From JAXMAR01 sp046350295 (GTDB lineage: Bacteria > Planctomycetota > Planctomycetia > Gemmatales > Gemmataceae): 64,000 bases of DNA. A program made the translations under genes and the position numbers. The notes beneath the pieces were generated by a model. The model was not told where the DNA came from. It did no database searches and worked only from the letters and a program-made list of their open reading frames with translations. Positions 7,723 through 15,193 of the stretch are shown piece by piece. The first letter of the stretch is position 1. Each line of letters begins with the position of its first letter. The stretch lies in contig JAXMAR010000040.1 in assembly GCA_046350295.1 (NCBI GenBank), positions 1 through 64,000 on the forward strand, in the 5' to 3' direction.

Positions 7723-7753
7723 CGGCGTTTCTCCGAAACGCCGCTAAACGAAG
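7723..7753. repeat. Palindrome with CTAAACGAAG flank upstream of nuoJ
   Basis: CGGCGTTTC, loop TCC, GAAACGCCG is a perfect 9-bp stem. It is followed directly by CTAAACGAAG, the inverse of the CTTCGTTTAG flank seen at 3791-3800. The stem sequence differs from the units at 81 and 3794 while pairing is kept. Confidence 0.65.
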
Positions 7754-7768
7754 AGACGAGGAGCGCTG

Positions 7769-8836
7769 TTGAGAGCTTTGGTGCAAGAGTTCTGGCCGAT
7801 CCTTTTGCCGACGCTGCTGGTGTTCGCGGCAGTGTATCTCTTGCTGCCCCGGGTACGGCGCAGCCACTGGGCATGGGGAGCGCTGCTGGCCGGCGTCGGC
7901 ATCGTGCTCGTGCTGGTCCGCGTCGCGAGTTTCGACGCGATCTGGCAGGAGAAGACGCTGTTCGTCTGTTTCTCCGCGGTGGCGCTCGCGGGGGGGGTGA
8001 TGCTCATCACGCACCAGAATCCGGCGCATGCGGCGCTGTCGTTCACGCTGGTGATCGTGGCGAGCTGCGGCTTGTTCCTGTTGAACGCGGCGCCGTTCCT
8101 GATGGCGGCGACGCTGATCATTTACGCGGGCGCCATCGTGGTCACGTTTCTCTTCGTCATCATGCTGGCCCAGAACGCCGGGTACGACAGCGCCGACGCC
8201 CGGAGCCGGGAGCCGTTCCTGTCCTGCCTGGCGGGTTTCATCCTGGTGGGGGCGACGTTCTGCGTGATCCAGCGGACGTATGAGAACGAGAAGCTCGACC
8301 GCCTGCTGGGCGTGCTGCGGCAGGTGACGAAGGCGCGGACGCGCGAGGAAGCCTATGCGATCCTGGGCAATCCCCGGGACCAGGATCCGACCAAGCTGAG
8401 GTTGGCTCTCACCTACGACCTGTTGCCGTTCTTCGCCGAGCGGCGCGGGGCCGAGGACGATGGGCCGCCCGGGGCGATCCAGGGGGACATCCTCAATCTC
8501 GAGGCGGCCTGGAACGGCGGCGAGATCGAGAGCATGAAGAAGCTGAGCGCGGCGATCCTCACCAAGAGCCTCGAGCGCTACTTCGTGGCGCAGCCGGAGA
8601 AGGAGCGGGTGTTGCCACAGGATCCGTTCAGCGGGCTACCGTCGACCGAAACGCCGCAGTTCGACGCGGCGACGGGGCGGATCAAGGAGCGGCTGCCGGC
8701 CAACAATACTGAGGCGCTGGGGTTGTCGCTGTTCACGGAGTATCTCGTGCCGGTGCTGGGGGCGGCGATCCTTCTGCTGGTGGCGACCATCGGGGCGATC
8801 GCCATCGCGGGCCGTCGCACGGAGGAACTGCGATGA
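7769..8836 (+). CDS. nuoJ: NADH-quinone oxidoreductase subunit J, extended
   Basis: 355 aa against about 165-220 in most bacteria. N-terminal membrane segments include 'HQNPAHAALSFTLVIV' and 'IIYAGAIVVTFLFVIML', the NuoJ signature with its pi-bulge region. Between the last core helix and a final C-terminal helix lies a hydrophilic stretch of roughly 130 residues (about 155-310) with no recognised domain. The start is TTG at 7769, supported by an AGGAG about 5 nt upstream; an alternative GTG lies four codons later. It overlaps nuoK by 4 nt. Confidence 0.9.
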   Translation: MRALVQEFWPILLPTLLVFAAVYLLLPRVRRSHWAWGALLAGVGIVLVLVRVASFDAIWQEKTLFVCFSAVALAGGVMLITHQNPAHAALSFTLVIVASCGLFLLNAAPFLMAATLIIYAGAIVVTFLFVIMLAQNAGYDSADARSREPFLSCLAGFILVGATFCVIQRTYENEKLDRLLGVLRQVTKARTREEAYAILGNPRDQDPTKLRLALTYDLLPFFAERRGAEDDGPPGAIQGDILNLEAAWNGGEIESMKKLSAAILTKSLERYFVAQPEKERVLPQDPFSGLPSTETPQFDAATGRIKERLPANNTEALGLSLFTEYLVPVLGAAILLLVATIGAIAIAGRRTEELR

Positions 8837-9261
8837 CGGCCGTGTCGCTCGAAAGTTATCTGTTGATCGGGGCGGCCCTGTTCGCGCTCGGGCTGGTCGG
8901 CTTCCTGACGCGGCGCAACCTGATCATCCTCTTCCTCTGCGCCGAGATGATGCTGCAAGGGGTGGCGATCAACCTGCTCGCCTTCGCCCGTTTCCGCGGC
9001 AACATGGGGGGACAGGTCCTCACCCTCTTCATCATCGCCGTCGCGGCGTGCGAGGCGGCCGTCGCCCTGGCGTTGATCCTGATGCTGTACAAGAGCCGGA
9101 AATCGCTGGACGTGAGCCTGTGGCAGGATCTGCGCGAGGAGGACCAGGACCCGATCGAGGACGAGGAGCCGCTGCCGCCGCCGCCCGAGGAAGCGCCGAC
9201 GCCCCATCTGACCCCGGCCGGCCGCGAGCCCGAACAGGCGAAGGAAACGAGCCATGTCTGA
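8833..9261 (+). CDS. nuoK: NADH-quinone oxidoreductase subunit K
   Basis: 142 aa. The first 100 residues contain three membrane helices and the signature 'LYLLIG..LF.LG..G...RRN' pattern, including 'FLCAEMMLQGVAINLLAF' with the conserved Glu of the proton pathway and 'AACEAAVALALILMLYKSR'. A tail of about 40 residues rich in Glu, Asp and Pro is an addition to the usual 100-aa form. The start ATG overlaps the nuoJ stop (ATGA), which implies translational coupling. Confidence 0.95.
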   Translation: MTAVSLESYLLIGAALFALGLVGFLTRRNLIILFLCAEMMLQGVAINLLAFARFRGNMGGQVLTLFIIAVAACEAAVALALILMLYKSRKSLDVSLWQDLREEDQDPIEDEEPLPPPPEEAPTPHLTPAGREPEQAKETSHV

Positions 9262-11359
9262 TCCGCGGCCCTATCTCTGGCTGGTCCCGGCCCTGCCGCT
9301 CTTAGGGGCGGCGATCACGGCGCTGGGCGGCCGTTGGCTGCGCGACAAGGCGCACTGGCCGTGCCTGATCGGGTCCGTGGGCGCCTGCATCTTCTCGGCG
9401 CTGACGCTGACGGCCGTCGCCGGAGGCTTTGCCGGCTCGCACGCGTACTACACGTGGTTTCAGATCGGCGACGTCGACGTCTCCTTCGCGCTCAGGGCCG
9501 ACGCGCTCACGGCGGTGATGTTGATGACGGTGACGTTCGTCGGCTCGCTGATCGTCGTCTTTGCCATCGGCTACATGCACGGCGATCCGGGCTATCCGCG
9601 CTTTTTCGCGGCGGTCAGCCTGTTCCTGGCCGCGATGACCTTGCTCGTGTCGGCGGACAACTTCCTCCTGCTCTACGCGGGGTGGGAAGGCGTCGGCGTT
9701 TGCAGCTACCTGTTGATCGGGTTCTGGTTCACCAAGCCGAGCGCGGCGGCGGCGGCGCGGAAGGCGTTCCTTGTCACGCGGCTCGGGGACATCGGGCTGT
9801 TCGTGGGCATCGTCCTGCTCTGGGTCTACACGGGCTCGATGGACATGGAGACGGTGTTCCAGCGTGCGCCGGCGCATCCGGAAGTTATCGGCATCGCCTG
9901 CCTGTGTCTTTTCATCGGGGCCGCGGGCAAGTCGGCGCAGTTTCCGCTGCACGTCTGGTTGCCGGACGCGATGGAAGGCCCGACGCCGGTTTCGGCGCTC
10001 ATCCACGCCGCGACCATGGTGACGGCGGGCGTCTATCTCCTGGCACGCTGCACGCCGCTGTTCGCTCTGGCGCCGATGGTGCAACTCCTGGTCGCGACGA
10101 TCGCCACGATCACCGCTCTCCTGGCGGCCCTCATCGCCCTGACGCAGACCGACCTCAAGAAGGTGCTCGCCTACTCCACCATCAGCCAGCTTGGCTACAT
10201 GTTCCTTGCCTTGGGTAGCGCGCTCGCCCCCTTCAGCCAGGAGTCGCTGGTCGTTCTGGGAGTGTCGGCGGCGATCTTCCACCTGTTCACCCACGCCTTT
10301 TTCAAGGCGCTCCTGTTCCTCGCTTCCGGCAGCGTGATGCACGCCATGGGCAACGTCATCGATATGCGCCGCTTCAGCGGCCTGCGCAAGGTGCTGCCGA
10401 CGACCCACTGGACCTTCCTGTGCGGGGCGGCCGCGCTGGCGGGCGTGCCGCTGCTCTCCGGCTTCTGGAGCAAGGACGACGTGGTGGCGACGACGCTCGG
10501 CGCCAGCCACTCCAGCGGCGGCGGCTACTACTACGTGCTGTTTATCCTGGCGATGGTCACGGCGGGCCTGACGGCGTTCTACACGTTCCGCGCCTACTTC
10601 CTCACCTTCTGGGGGGAGACGCGCATTCCCGACGAGGCCTACCTGGACCATGGACACGGGCACACCGATGCGCACGCGCCCGACGGGCACGCGCATGATC
10701 ATGCCCATTTGCCGGCGGCCGCTCACGCGCCGGCGCCCGCTCACGCAAGCCATGAGGGGGGCGGCGTCGACCGGACGAAGCGCCTGGAGTCTCCGCCCGT
10801 GATGCTCTTGCCGCTGATCATCCTTGCGATCGGCGCTCTGGGAGTGGGCCTGGCTTTCGGGCCAACCGGGCTATTCAGCCATTTTCTGGAAGAGCACTGG
10901 ATGCGGGCCGAGGAAGTGAAGGGGTTTCTGGGGCCAAACCGGGTGACGAGCATCATTGCGGCCAAGCCGGAGCCGCACCATTTTCACGTTCTGCTCATGG
11001 TGGTGAGCGGCGTCATCGCTTTGGGGGGTATCGCCCTGGCCTACCTCTTCTATGTGAAGCGGCCCGAGGCGCCGGCCATGATCAAGCGCTCGGCGACGGG
11101 GCTTTACGATCTGTCGCGCAATCGTTTTTATCTGGACGAGATCTTCGCGGCGCTGATCGTCAAGCCGGCGGCGGCGTTCGCGCAGGTCATGCGCGTCATC
11201 GACTTCTACATCGTGGACGGGCTGGTCGATCTGGCGGGCCAGGTTCCGGCTTTCGTCGGCTACCTGGTGCGGCCGATCCAGAACGGGTTGGTGCAGTTTT
11301 ACGCGCTGCTGATGGCGTTGGGGGTCGCGGGCTTCCTGCTGGCGATTCTTCTGAGGTGA
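9254..11359 (+). CDS. nuoL: NADH-quinone oxidoreductase subunit L
   Basis: 701 aa, with the antiporter-like fold of about 16 membrane helices and the long lateral C-terminal helix. Signatures: 'NFLLLYAGWEGVGVCSYLLIGFW', 'FIGAAGKSAQFPLHVWLPDAMEGPTPVSALIHAATMVTAGVYLL' in pieces, and 'HLFTHAFFKALLFLASGSVMHAM'. It acts in proton pumping at the distal end of complex I. A His/Ala-rich loop at about residues 465-503 is unusual for the family. The start overlaps the nuoK end by 8 nt. nuoM, normally next, is not present. Confidence 0.96.
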   Translation: MSDPRPYLWLVPALPLLGAAITALGGRWLRDKAHWPCLIGSVGACIFSALTLTAVAGGFAGSHAYYTWFQIGDVDVSFALRADALTAVMLMTVTFVGSLIVVFAIGYMHGDPGYPRFFAAVSLFLAAMTLLVSADNFLLLYAGWEGVGVCSYLLIGFWFTKPSAAAAARKAFLVTRLGDIGLFVGIVLLWVYTGSMDMETVFQRAPAHPEVIGIACLCLFIGAAGKSAQFPLHVWLPDAMEGPTPVSALIHAATMVTAGVYLLARCTPLFALAPMVQLLVATIATITALLAALIALTQTDLKKVLAYSTISQLGYMFLALGSALAPFSQESLVVLGVSAAIFHLFTHAFFKALLFLASGSVMHAMGNVIDMRRFSGLRKVLPTTHWTFLCGAAALAGVPLLSGFWSKDDVVATTLGASHSSGGGYYYVLFILAMVTAGLTAFYTFRAYFLTFWGETRIPDEAYLDHGHGHTDAHAPDGHAHDHAHLPAAAHAPAPAHASHEGGGVDRTKRLESPPVMLLPLIILAIGALGVGLAFGPTGLFSHFLEEHWMRAEEVKGFLGPNRVTSIIAAKPEPHHFHVLLMVVSGVIALGGIALAYLFYVKRPEAPAMIKRSATGLYDLSRNRFYLDEIFAALIVKPAAAFAQVMRVIDFYIVDGLVDLAGQVPAFVGYLVRPIQNGLVQFYALLMALGVAGFLLAILLR

Positions 11360-11455
11360 GGCGGCGACGGAATTCGGTGCGGTCATCGGAAAAGAAACTC
11401 GATTTGCGGAGCGAGAGGGAGAGTTTCCTCCAGCGGCGCAAAGTCGTGAGAAGAC

Positions 11456-13054
11456 ATGAACGAAACGCTCTATAGCCAGGCGCTGGCGGACCTCTTGCCG
11501 CGGCTCCTGCCCGAGATGGTGCTGGCGCTAACGGCGTGCGTAGTCTTCATCGGCGGCGCCTGGCGTCCCAACCGGCATCTGTGGGCCTGGATCAGCCTGG
11601 GCGGGTTCAGCGCGGCGCTCGGCGCCCTGGGCTACATGCTCTGCCCGTGCCATCCGGCGCTGACCGGCCTCAAGCGCGACATCGCCCTTTATGCGACGCC
11701 TGTTTTCTTCGATGATCTGGGCGCCCTGATCCGGTTCGTCGCCTATGCCGGCGGCATCCTTCTGCTCCTGCTGTCATGGAACGAGGTGGCCGACCGGCAG
11801 GCGTCGGATCATCACGCCTGCCTCCTGCTGGTGGCGGCGGGGGCGGGTCTGGTGGGGGTCGCGAACGATCTGGTGATGCTTTTCGTCGCCCTGGAGATGA
11901 TCAGCATCCCGACCTACATCATGCTCTATCTGCCGCGCCACGATGACGCGTCGCAGGAAGCGGCCCTCAAGTACTTCCTCTTGAGCGTCTTCGCCTCGGC
12001 CATCACGCTCTTCGGCTTCAGCTACCTTTACGGGCTGGCGGGGACGACCAACATCCCGTCCATGGTGCGGGCCCTCAACGGGCATGGCGGCGAACTGCCG
12101 GCCATCTCCTCGGTGGCGCTTATCATGGTCGTCGCCGGCATGGGAGCGCGTATCACCGCGGTGCCGTTCCACTTTTACGCCCCGGACGTGTACCAGGGGG
12201 CGCCGACCTCCGGAGCGTCGCTGCTCGCCTTCATCCCCAAGATCGCCGGCTTCGTCGCCCTGCTCAAACTGCTCGGTTTCGTGCTGCCGGCCGGGATCGA
12301 GCCGCGCGACGGCTATATCGGCATGGCGGTCAGTCCGCAGACGCCGATGTTCATCTTCTTCCTGGCGGCGTTCACGATGTCGGTGGGTAACCTGCTCGCG
12401 CTTCTGCAAGACAACCTCAAGCGCATCCTGGCCTATTCGAGCGTCGCCCATGCCGGGTACATGCTGATGGCGCTGGCGGCCGCCCCCTACCTGCGCCAGC
12501 GCGGCGACCTCGGCCCGGACGGCGTGCAGGCGCTTCTCTATTACCTTGTCGCCTACGGCAGCATGACCATCGGCGCTTTCGCGGTGATCGCGTATCTCGA
12601 CAGCCGCGAGCGGCCGGTCGAGATCGTGGACGACGTGGCGGGCCTGTCGCGTAGCCATCCGGTGGTGGCGCTGGTGATGGCTCTGTTCATGTTCAGCCTG
12701 ATCGGCATCCCGCTGACGGCCGGGTTCACGGGCAAGTTCCTCATCTTCTTCGGCACGATGTCGGTCCCCGGCGATCAGGCGGGCTTCTACCGGACGCTGG
12801 CCCTGATCGGGGCGATCAACGCGGCGATCGGCGGCTGGTACTATCTGCGGATCGTCGCGGTGATGTATCTGCGCAGCCCGCTCCAGGCGCCGACGCCGAA
12901 GCGCAACACGCCGGGGATTCTCACGCTGGCGATTTGCGCCGCGCTCACGCTTGGTCTGAGCGTGCCGCCCCTGTCCAACTGGCTGCTAAAGGCCACGGGC
13001 AGCGCGGCGGGGATCATGAGCGAGACGCCGGCGCGCGGGGCGGCGGCAAGGTAG
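11456..13054 (+). CDS. nuoN: NADH-quinone oxidoreductase subunit N
   Basis: 532 aa antiporter-like subunit. The NuoN call rather than NuoM rests on 'FVALEMISIPTYIMLYL', 'SQEAALKYFLLSVFASAITLFG' and 'FHFYAPDVYQGAPT', all characteristic of NuoN. 'QDNLKRILAYSSVAHAGYML' holds the conserved membrane Lys region. The 96-bp spacer after nuoL has no room for nuoM. It appears to be the last gene of the operon: the next gene is 143 bp downstream and functionally unrelated. Confidence 0.94.
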   Translation: MNETLYSQALADLLPRLLPEMVLALTACVVFIGGAWRPNRHLWAWISLGGFSAALGALGYMLCPCHPALTGLKRDIALYATPVFFDDLGALIRFVAYAGGILLLLLSWNEVADRQASDHHACLLLVAAGAGLVGVANDLVMLFVALEMISIPTYIMLYLPRHDDASQEAALKYFLLSVFASAITLFGFSYLYGLAGTTNIPSMVRALNGHGGELPAISSVALIMVVAGMGARITAVPFHFYAPDVYQGAPTSGASLLAFIPKIAGFVALLKLLGFVLPAGIEPRDGYIGMAVSPQTPMFIFFLAAFTMSVGNLLALLQDNLKRILAYSSVAHAGYMLMALAAAPYLRQRGDLGPDGVQALLYYLVAYGSMTIGAFAVIAYLDSRERPVEIVDDVAGLSRSHPVVALVMALFMFSLIGIPLTAGFTGKFLIFFGTMSVPGDQAGFYRTLALIGAINAAIGGWYYLRIVAVMYLRSPLQAPTPKRNTPGILTLAICAALTLGLSVPPLSNWLLKATGSAAGIMSETPARGAAAR

Positions 13055-13197
13055 CGAATCGCCTCCTCCTCTCTGGCGGCGAAAACTCGCGGTGCAGACC
13101 GCTTCCGACAGCCGCTCGAAAAAATGCTTGGCCGCGAGCGTGCCGGGGCGTTATGATCCGGTTGGAGTCATCTGAACCTTAACCGGGGGATACCACC

Positions 13198-13710
13198 ATG
13201 TTACGCGCTGCCGCTCTGCTTGCCGCCCTCGTCATCCTGGGCGGGGCTCGGGAATCGTTGGCCGAGAAGGTGACCGTGAAAGGGCCGCACATTTGCTGCA
13301 AGCAATGCGTGCGGATCGCGGAGGGATTGCTCAAGGACATCGACGGCGTGTCGGAGGTGAAGGCCGACATCGCCTCCAAGACCGTCACGTTTGAGGCCAA
13401 GGACAAGAAGGCCGCGGAGACGGCGTTCAAGGCGTTGATCGACGGCGGTTTTTCCGGGACGTCGTCGACGGGGCTCAAGCCGGCGGCCGGGCCGGCCACG
13501 GGGGCTTCGGACGTCGTGGTCGTGGAGAAAGTGCACGTCTGTTGTGGGCAGTGTCAGAAGGCGATCATCGCGCTATTCAAAGACGCCAAGGTGTCGTTCG
13601 AAGGGCCGGGACCGCAGCGGACCGTTCGCATCGAAGGAACGGGATTGCAACATAGCGCGGTCTGGGCCACCTTGACGAAGGCGGGTTTCAGCGGCGCGAT
13701 CAAGAAGTAA
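13198..13710 (+). CDS. Secreted double heavy-metal-associated-domain-like protein
   Basis: 170 aa with an N-terminal signal peptide (about residues 1-22). Two related domains follow. The first starts VTVKGPHICCKQC (Cys33, 34, 37) and the second VEKVHVCCGQC (Cys115, 116, 119). Each is followed by an HMA-like beta-alpha-beta-beta pattern ending in 'GGFSG' or 'AGFSG'. The motif is His-x-Cys-Cys-x-x-Cys rather than the usual M-x-C-x-x-C of copper chaperones. A periplasmic metal-binding role is inferred. An intrinsic terminator follows directly, so this is a single-gene unit or the end of one. Confidence 0.75.
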   Translation: MLRAAALLAALVILGGARESLAEKVTVKGPHICCKQCVRIAEGLLKDIDGVSEVKADIASKTVTFEAKDKKAAETAFKALIDGGFSGTSSTGLKPAAGPATGASDVVVVEKVHVCCGQCQKAIIALFKDAKVSFEGPGPQRTVRIEGTGLQHSAVWATLTKAGFSGAIKK

Positions 13711-13733
13711 AGCGATGTCAACGGCAGAACTCT

Positions 13734-13771
13734 GGCCGCGCCCTGGAAAGGGTCGCGGCCTTTGCTTTTTG
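13734..13771 (+). terminator. Intrinsic terminator
   Basis: GGCCGCG and CGCGGCC form the lower stem and CCCT/AGGG the upper part, with a short loop, followed by TTTGCTTTTTG. It lies 24 bp after the stop of the double metal-binding protein gene, in the correct orientation. Confidence 0.75.
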
Positions 13772-13791
13772 CGCTCGACACGCCCGCGCGG

Positions 13792-13998
13792 TCAACCGGC
13801 GCAGGGAAAACGGCCCGGAAGGACGAATTGATTGAGCGCCTGCTGCAGGGCGCGGCGAATGTATTGACCAATGCTCATTCCCTCGGACTGGGCGGCGGCC
13901 TCCAGGGCGTTCGCTTGCGTCCGGGGGATCAGCAATGATAGCTCGGCCATTTGCTCGTCCAAGGGCAGCAAAACGCTCTCGGCATGTTCCGCATTCAT
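13792..13998 (-). CDS. Ribbon-helix-helix-like small protein
   Basis: 68 aa from the ATG at 13998, which has GGAGG 7 nt upstream; the longer frame to 14040 lacks such support. The segment 'LSLLIPRTQANALEAAAQSEGMSIGQYIRRALQQAL' in parts gives a beta-strand plus two helices, as in CopG/Arc-type DNA-binding or antitoxin proteins. No toxin partner is visible on either side. The function is inferred from fold pattern only. Confidence 0.6.
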   Translation of the reverse strand: MNAEHAESVLLPLDEQMAELSLLIPRTQANALEAAAQSEGMSIGQYIRRALQQALNQFVLPGRFPCAG

Positions 13999-14340
13999 CC
14001 GGGGACCTCCAGGGAAAGGCAAGTCGTTCAGAGGGAGCAAATCATATGCCGCCCGTATCCCCGCGTATCGCTCGGCGTAAATGAAGGAAGGACAACCGGT
14101 TAGTCAGGACGACTCACCGCGACGGTGGCGCCGGCGCCCCCTGGCTGCGCACGGATTGACACCAAACTGCACACGCCCGCGCCGTTTTCGCGCTGTATCC
14201 GTCCGCCTGTTGGGATTGATTTCTTGGCGCCGCTCCGCTATCTGCGCTCCCCGCCGAGCCAATCACAGAAAATCCAGCCCTGCTCGCGGCCATGGATGGT
14301 CGAGGGGAACAGGGGCTCCCAGGGACGGGGAGGATTTGAA
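13999..14340. other. Gene-free spacer
   Basis: Divergent spacer between the small ribbon-helix-helix-like gene (minus) and the Pro-rich lipoprotein gene (plus). I see the two ribosome-binding sites at its ends. I found no RNA gene, clear repeat or protein with coding character, and frames open through it have no recognisable content. Confidence 0.5.
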
Positions 14341-14865
14341 ATGCGAAGGATTCGTAGCGCGAGTTGGGGACTGGCGGTCCTTGCGGGGATCGGATTGTCC
14401 GGATGTTACAATTCCCCGCCGCCGCGCCCGGCGCCGCCGGCGCCGCGGCCCTTGAGCGCGACCCCGGGCGCGAGCCCCGGTCTGCCTGCCCCCACCGGTC
14501 TGCCCGGCCCTCCGGCCGGAACGGGATCGCCGAGTTTCTCGACGTCGTCACGCACCAGTTCAATGGAGCCGCTGCCGACCGACCCGGCGCTTGGCCGTGT
14601 GCCGCTGCGCGAGACCGGGCTGCCGGGCCCATCGGCTGGGGCGCCGCGCAACATCGATCCGCCGCCGCGCACGTTCACCTCGGGGGCTCCGCTGCCTGGC
14701 GCGCCGGCGCTCCCGGCAGCGCCGTTGCCTGGCGCTCCGCTGCCTGGGGCGCCGCTGCCGACCGGTCCGGCCTCGATGGCCCCGAGCACGGGCGGCCCGG
14801 CCACCTTCACGATCCCGACGATCCCGGATGCGGGCCTGCCGCGGCCGGCCGGGTCGGGACTGTAG
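14341..14865 (+). CDS. Pro-rich lipoprotein
   Basis: 174 aa. The N-terminal signal ends with a lipobox Leu-Ser-Gly-Cys (Cys22), so the protein should be lipid-anchored. The rest is low-complexity Pro/Gly/Ala/Leu, including several P-G-A-P-L units at about residues 115-145, and is probably extended and disordered. The ATG at 14341 has GGGGAGG 8 nt upstream; a longer in-frame extension lacks this. No enzymatic domain is seen. A surface or spacer role is possible but not shown. Confidence 0.7.
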   Translation: MRRIRSASWGLAVLAGIGLSGCYNSPPPRPAPPAPRPLSATPGASPGLPAPTGLPGPPAGTGSPSFSTSSRTSSMEPLPTDPALGRVPLRETGLPGPSAGAPRNIDPPPRTFTSGAPLPGAPALPAAPLPGAPLPGAPLPTGPASMAPSTGGPATFTIPTIPDAGLPRPAGSGL

Positions 14866-14907
14866 ATCTCAAGACAGACCGATTCGGGTTACAGACGAAG
14901 ACAAGGG

Positions 14908-14946
14908 AAGACCGCGTGCCGTCATTCGGTGCGCGGTCTTTCGTTT
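14908..14946 (+). terminator. Terminator-like hairpin
   Basis: AAGACCGCG and CGCGGTCTT pair as a perfect 9-bp stem, with further G-C and wobble pairs inside, followed by TCGTTTC. It lies between the convergent Pro-rich lipoprotein and Trm112-like genes, so it may serve the plus-strand gene. Confidence 0.65.
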
Positions 14947-15161
14947 CAAGAGGAGACGGGACGCTGGCAGGGTAGGTCTTTGAGGCTCTCGCAGCCGGGG
15001 GGCAGTTCGGCCTCCTCGGCGACGAGGATGGGGAAGCCGTCCTGGATGCGGAAGCGCAGACGGCATTGCTCGCAGATGAGATGATCCCCGTCGAGAACGA
15101 GCCTGGCCCGGCTCGGGTTCATGGGGCAGCGAAGGATGGCGAGCAGGTCCTCATCGACCAT
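14946..15161 (-). CDS. Trm112/YcaR-like zinc-ribbon protein
   Basis: 71 aa from the ATG at 15161, with a GGAG upstream. 'LLAILRCPMN', then 'LICEQCRLRFRIQDGFPILVAEEAE' in parts, matches the Trm112/UPF0434 family. Family members are small zinc-binding partners of methyltransferases, or free-standing. The first knuckle is normally Cys-Pro-x-Cys; here it reads Cys-Pro-Met-Asn, so the second Cys is absent while the C-terminal C-x2-C is kept. Metal binding may be weakened. The next gene starts on the same strand. Confidence 0.75.
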   Translation of the reverse strand: MVDEDLLAILRCPMNPSRARLVLDGDHLICEQCRLRFRIQDGFPILVAEEAELPPGCESLKDLPCQRPVSS

Positions 15162-15193
15162 GGAAGCTCCGGAGAGGATGGGTGCGACAAAGG

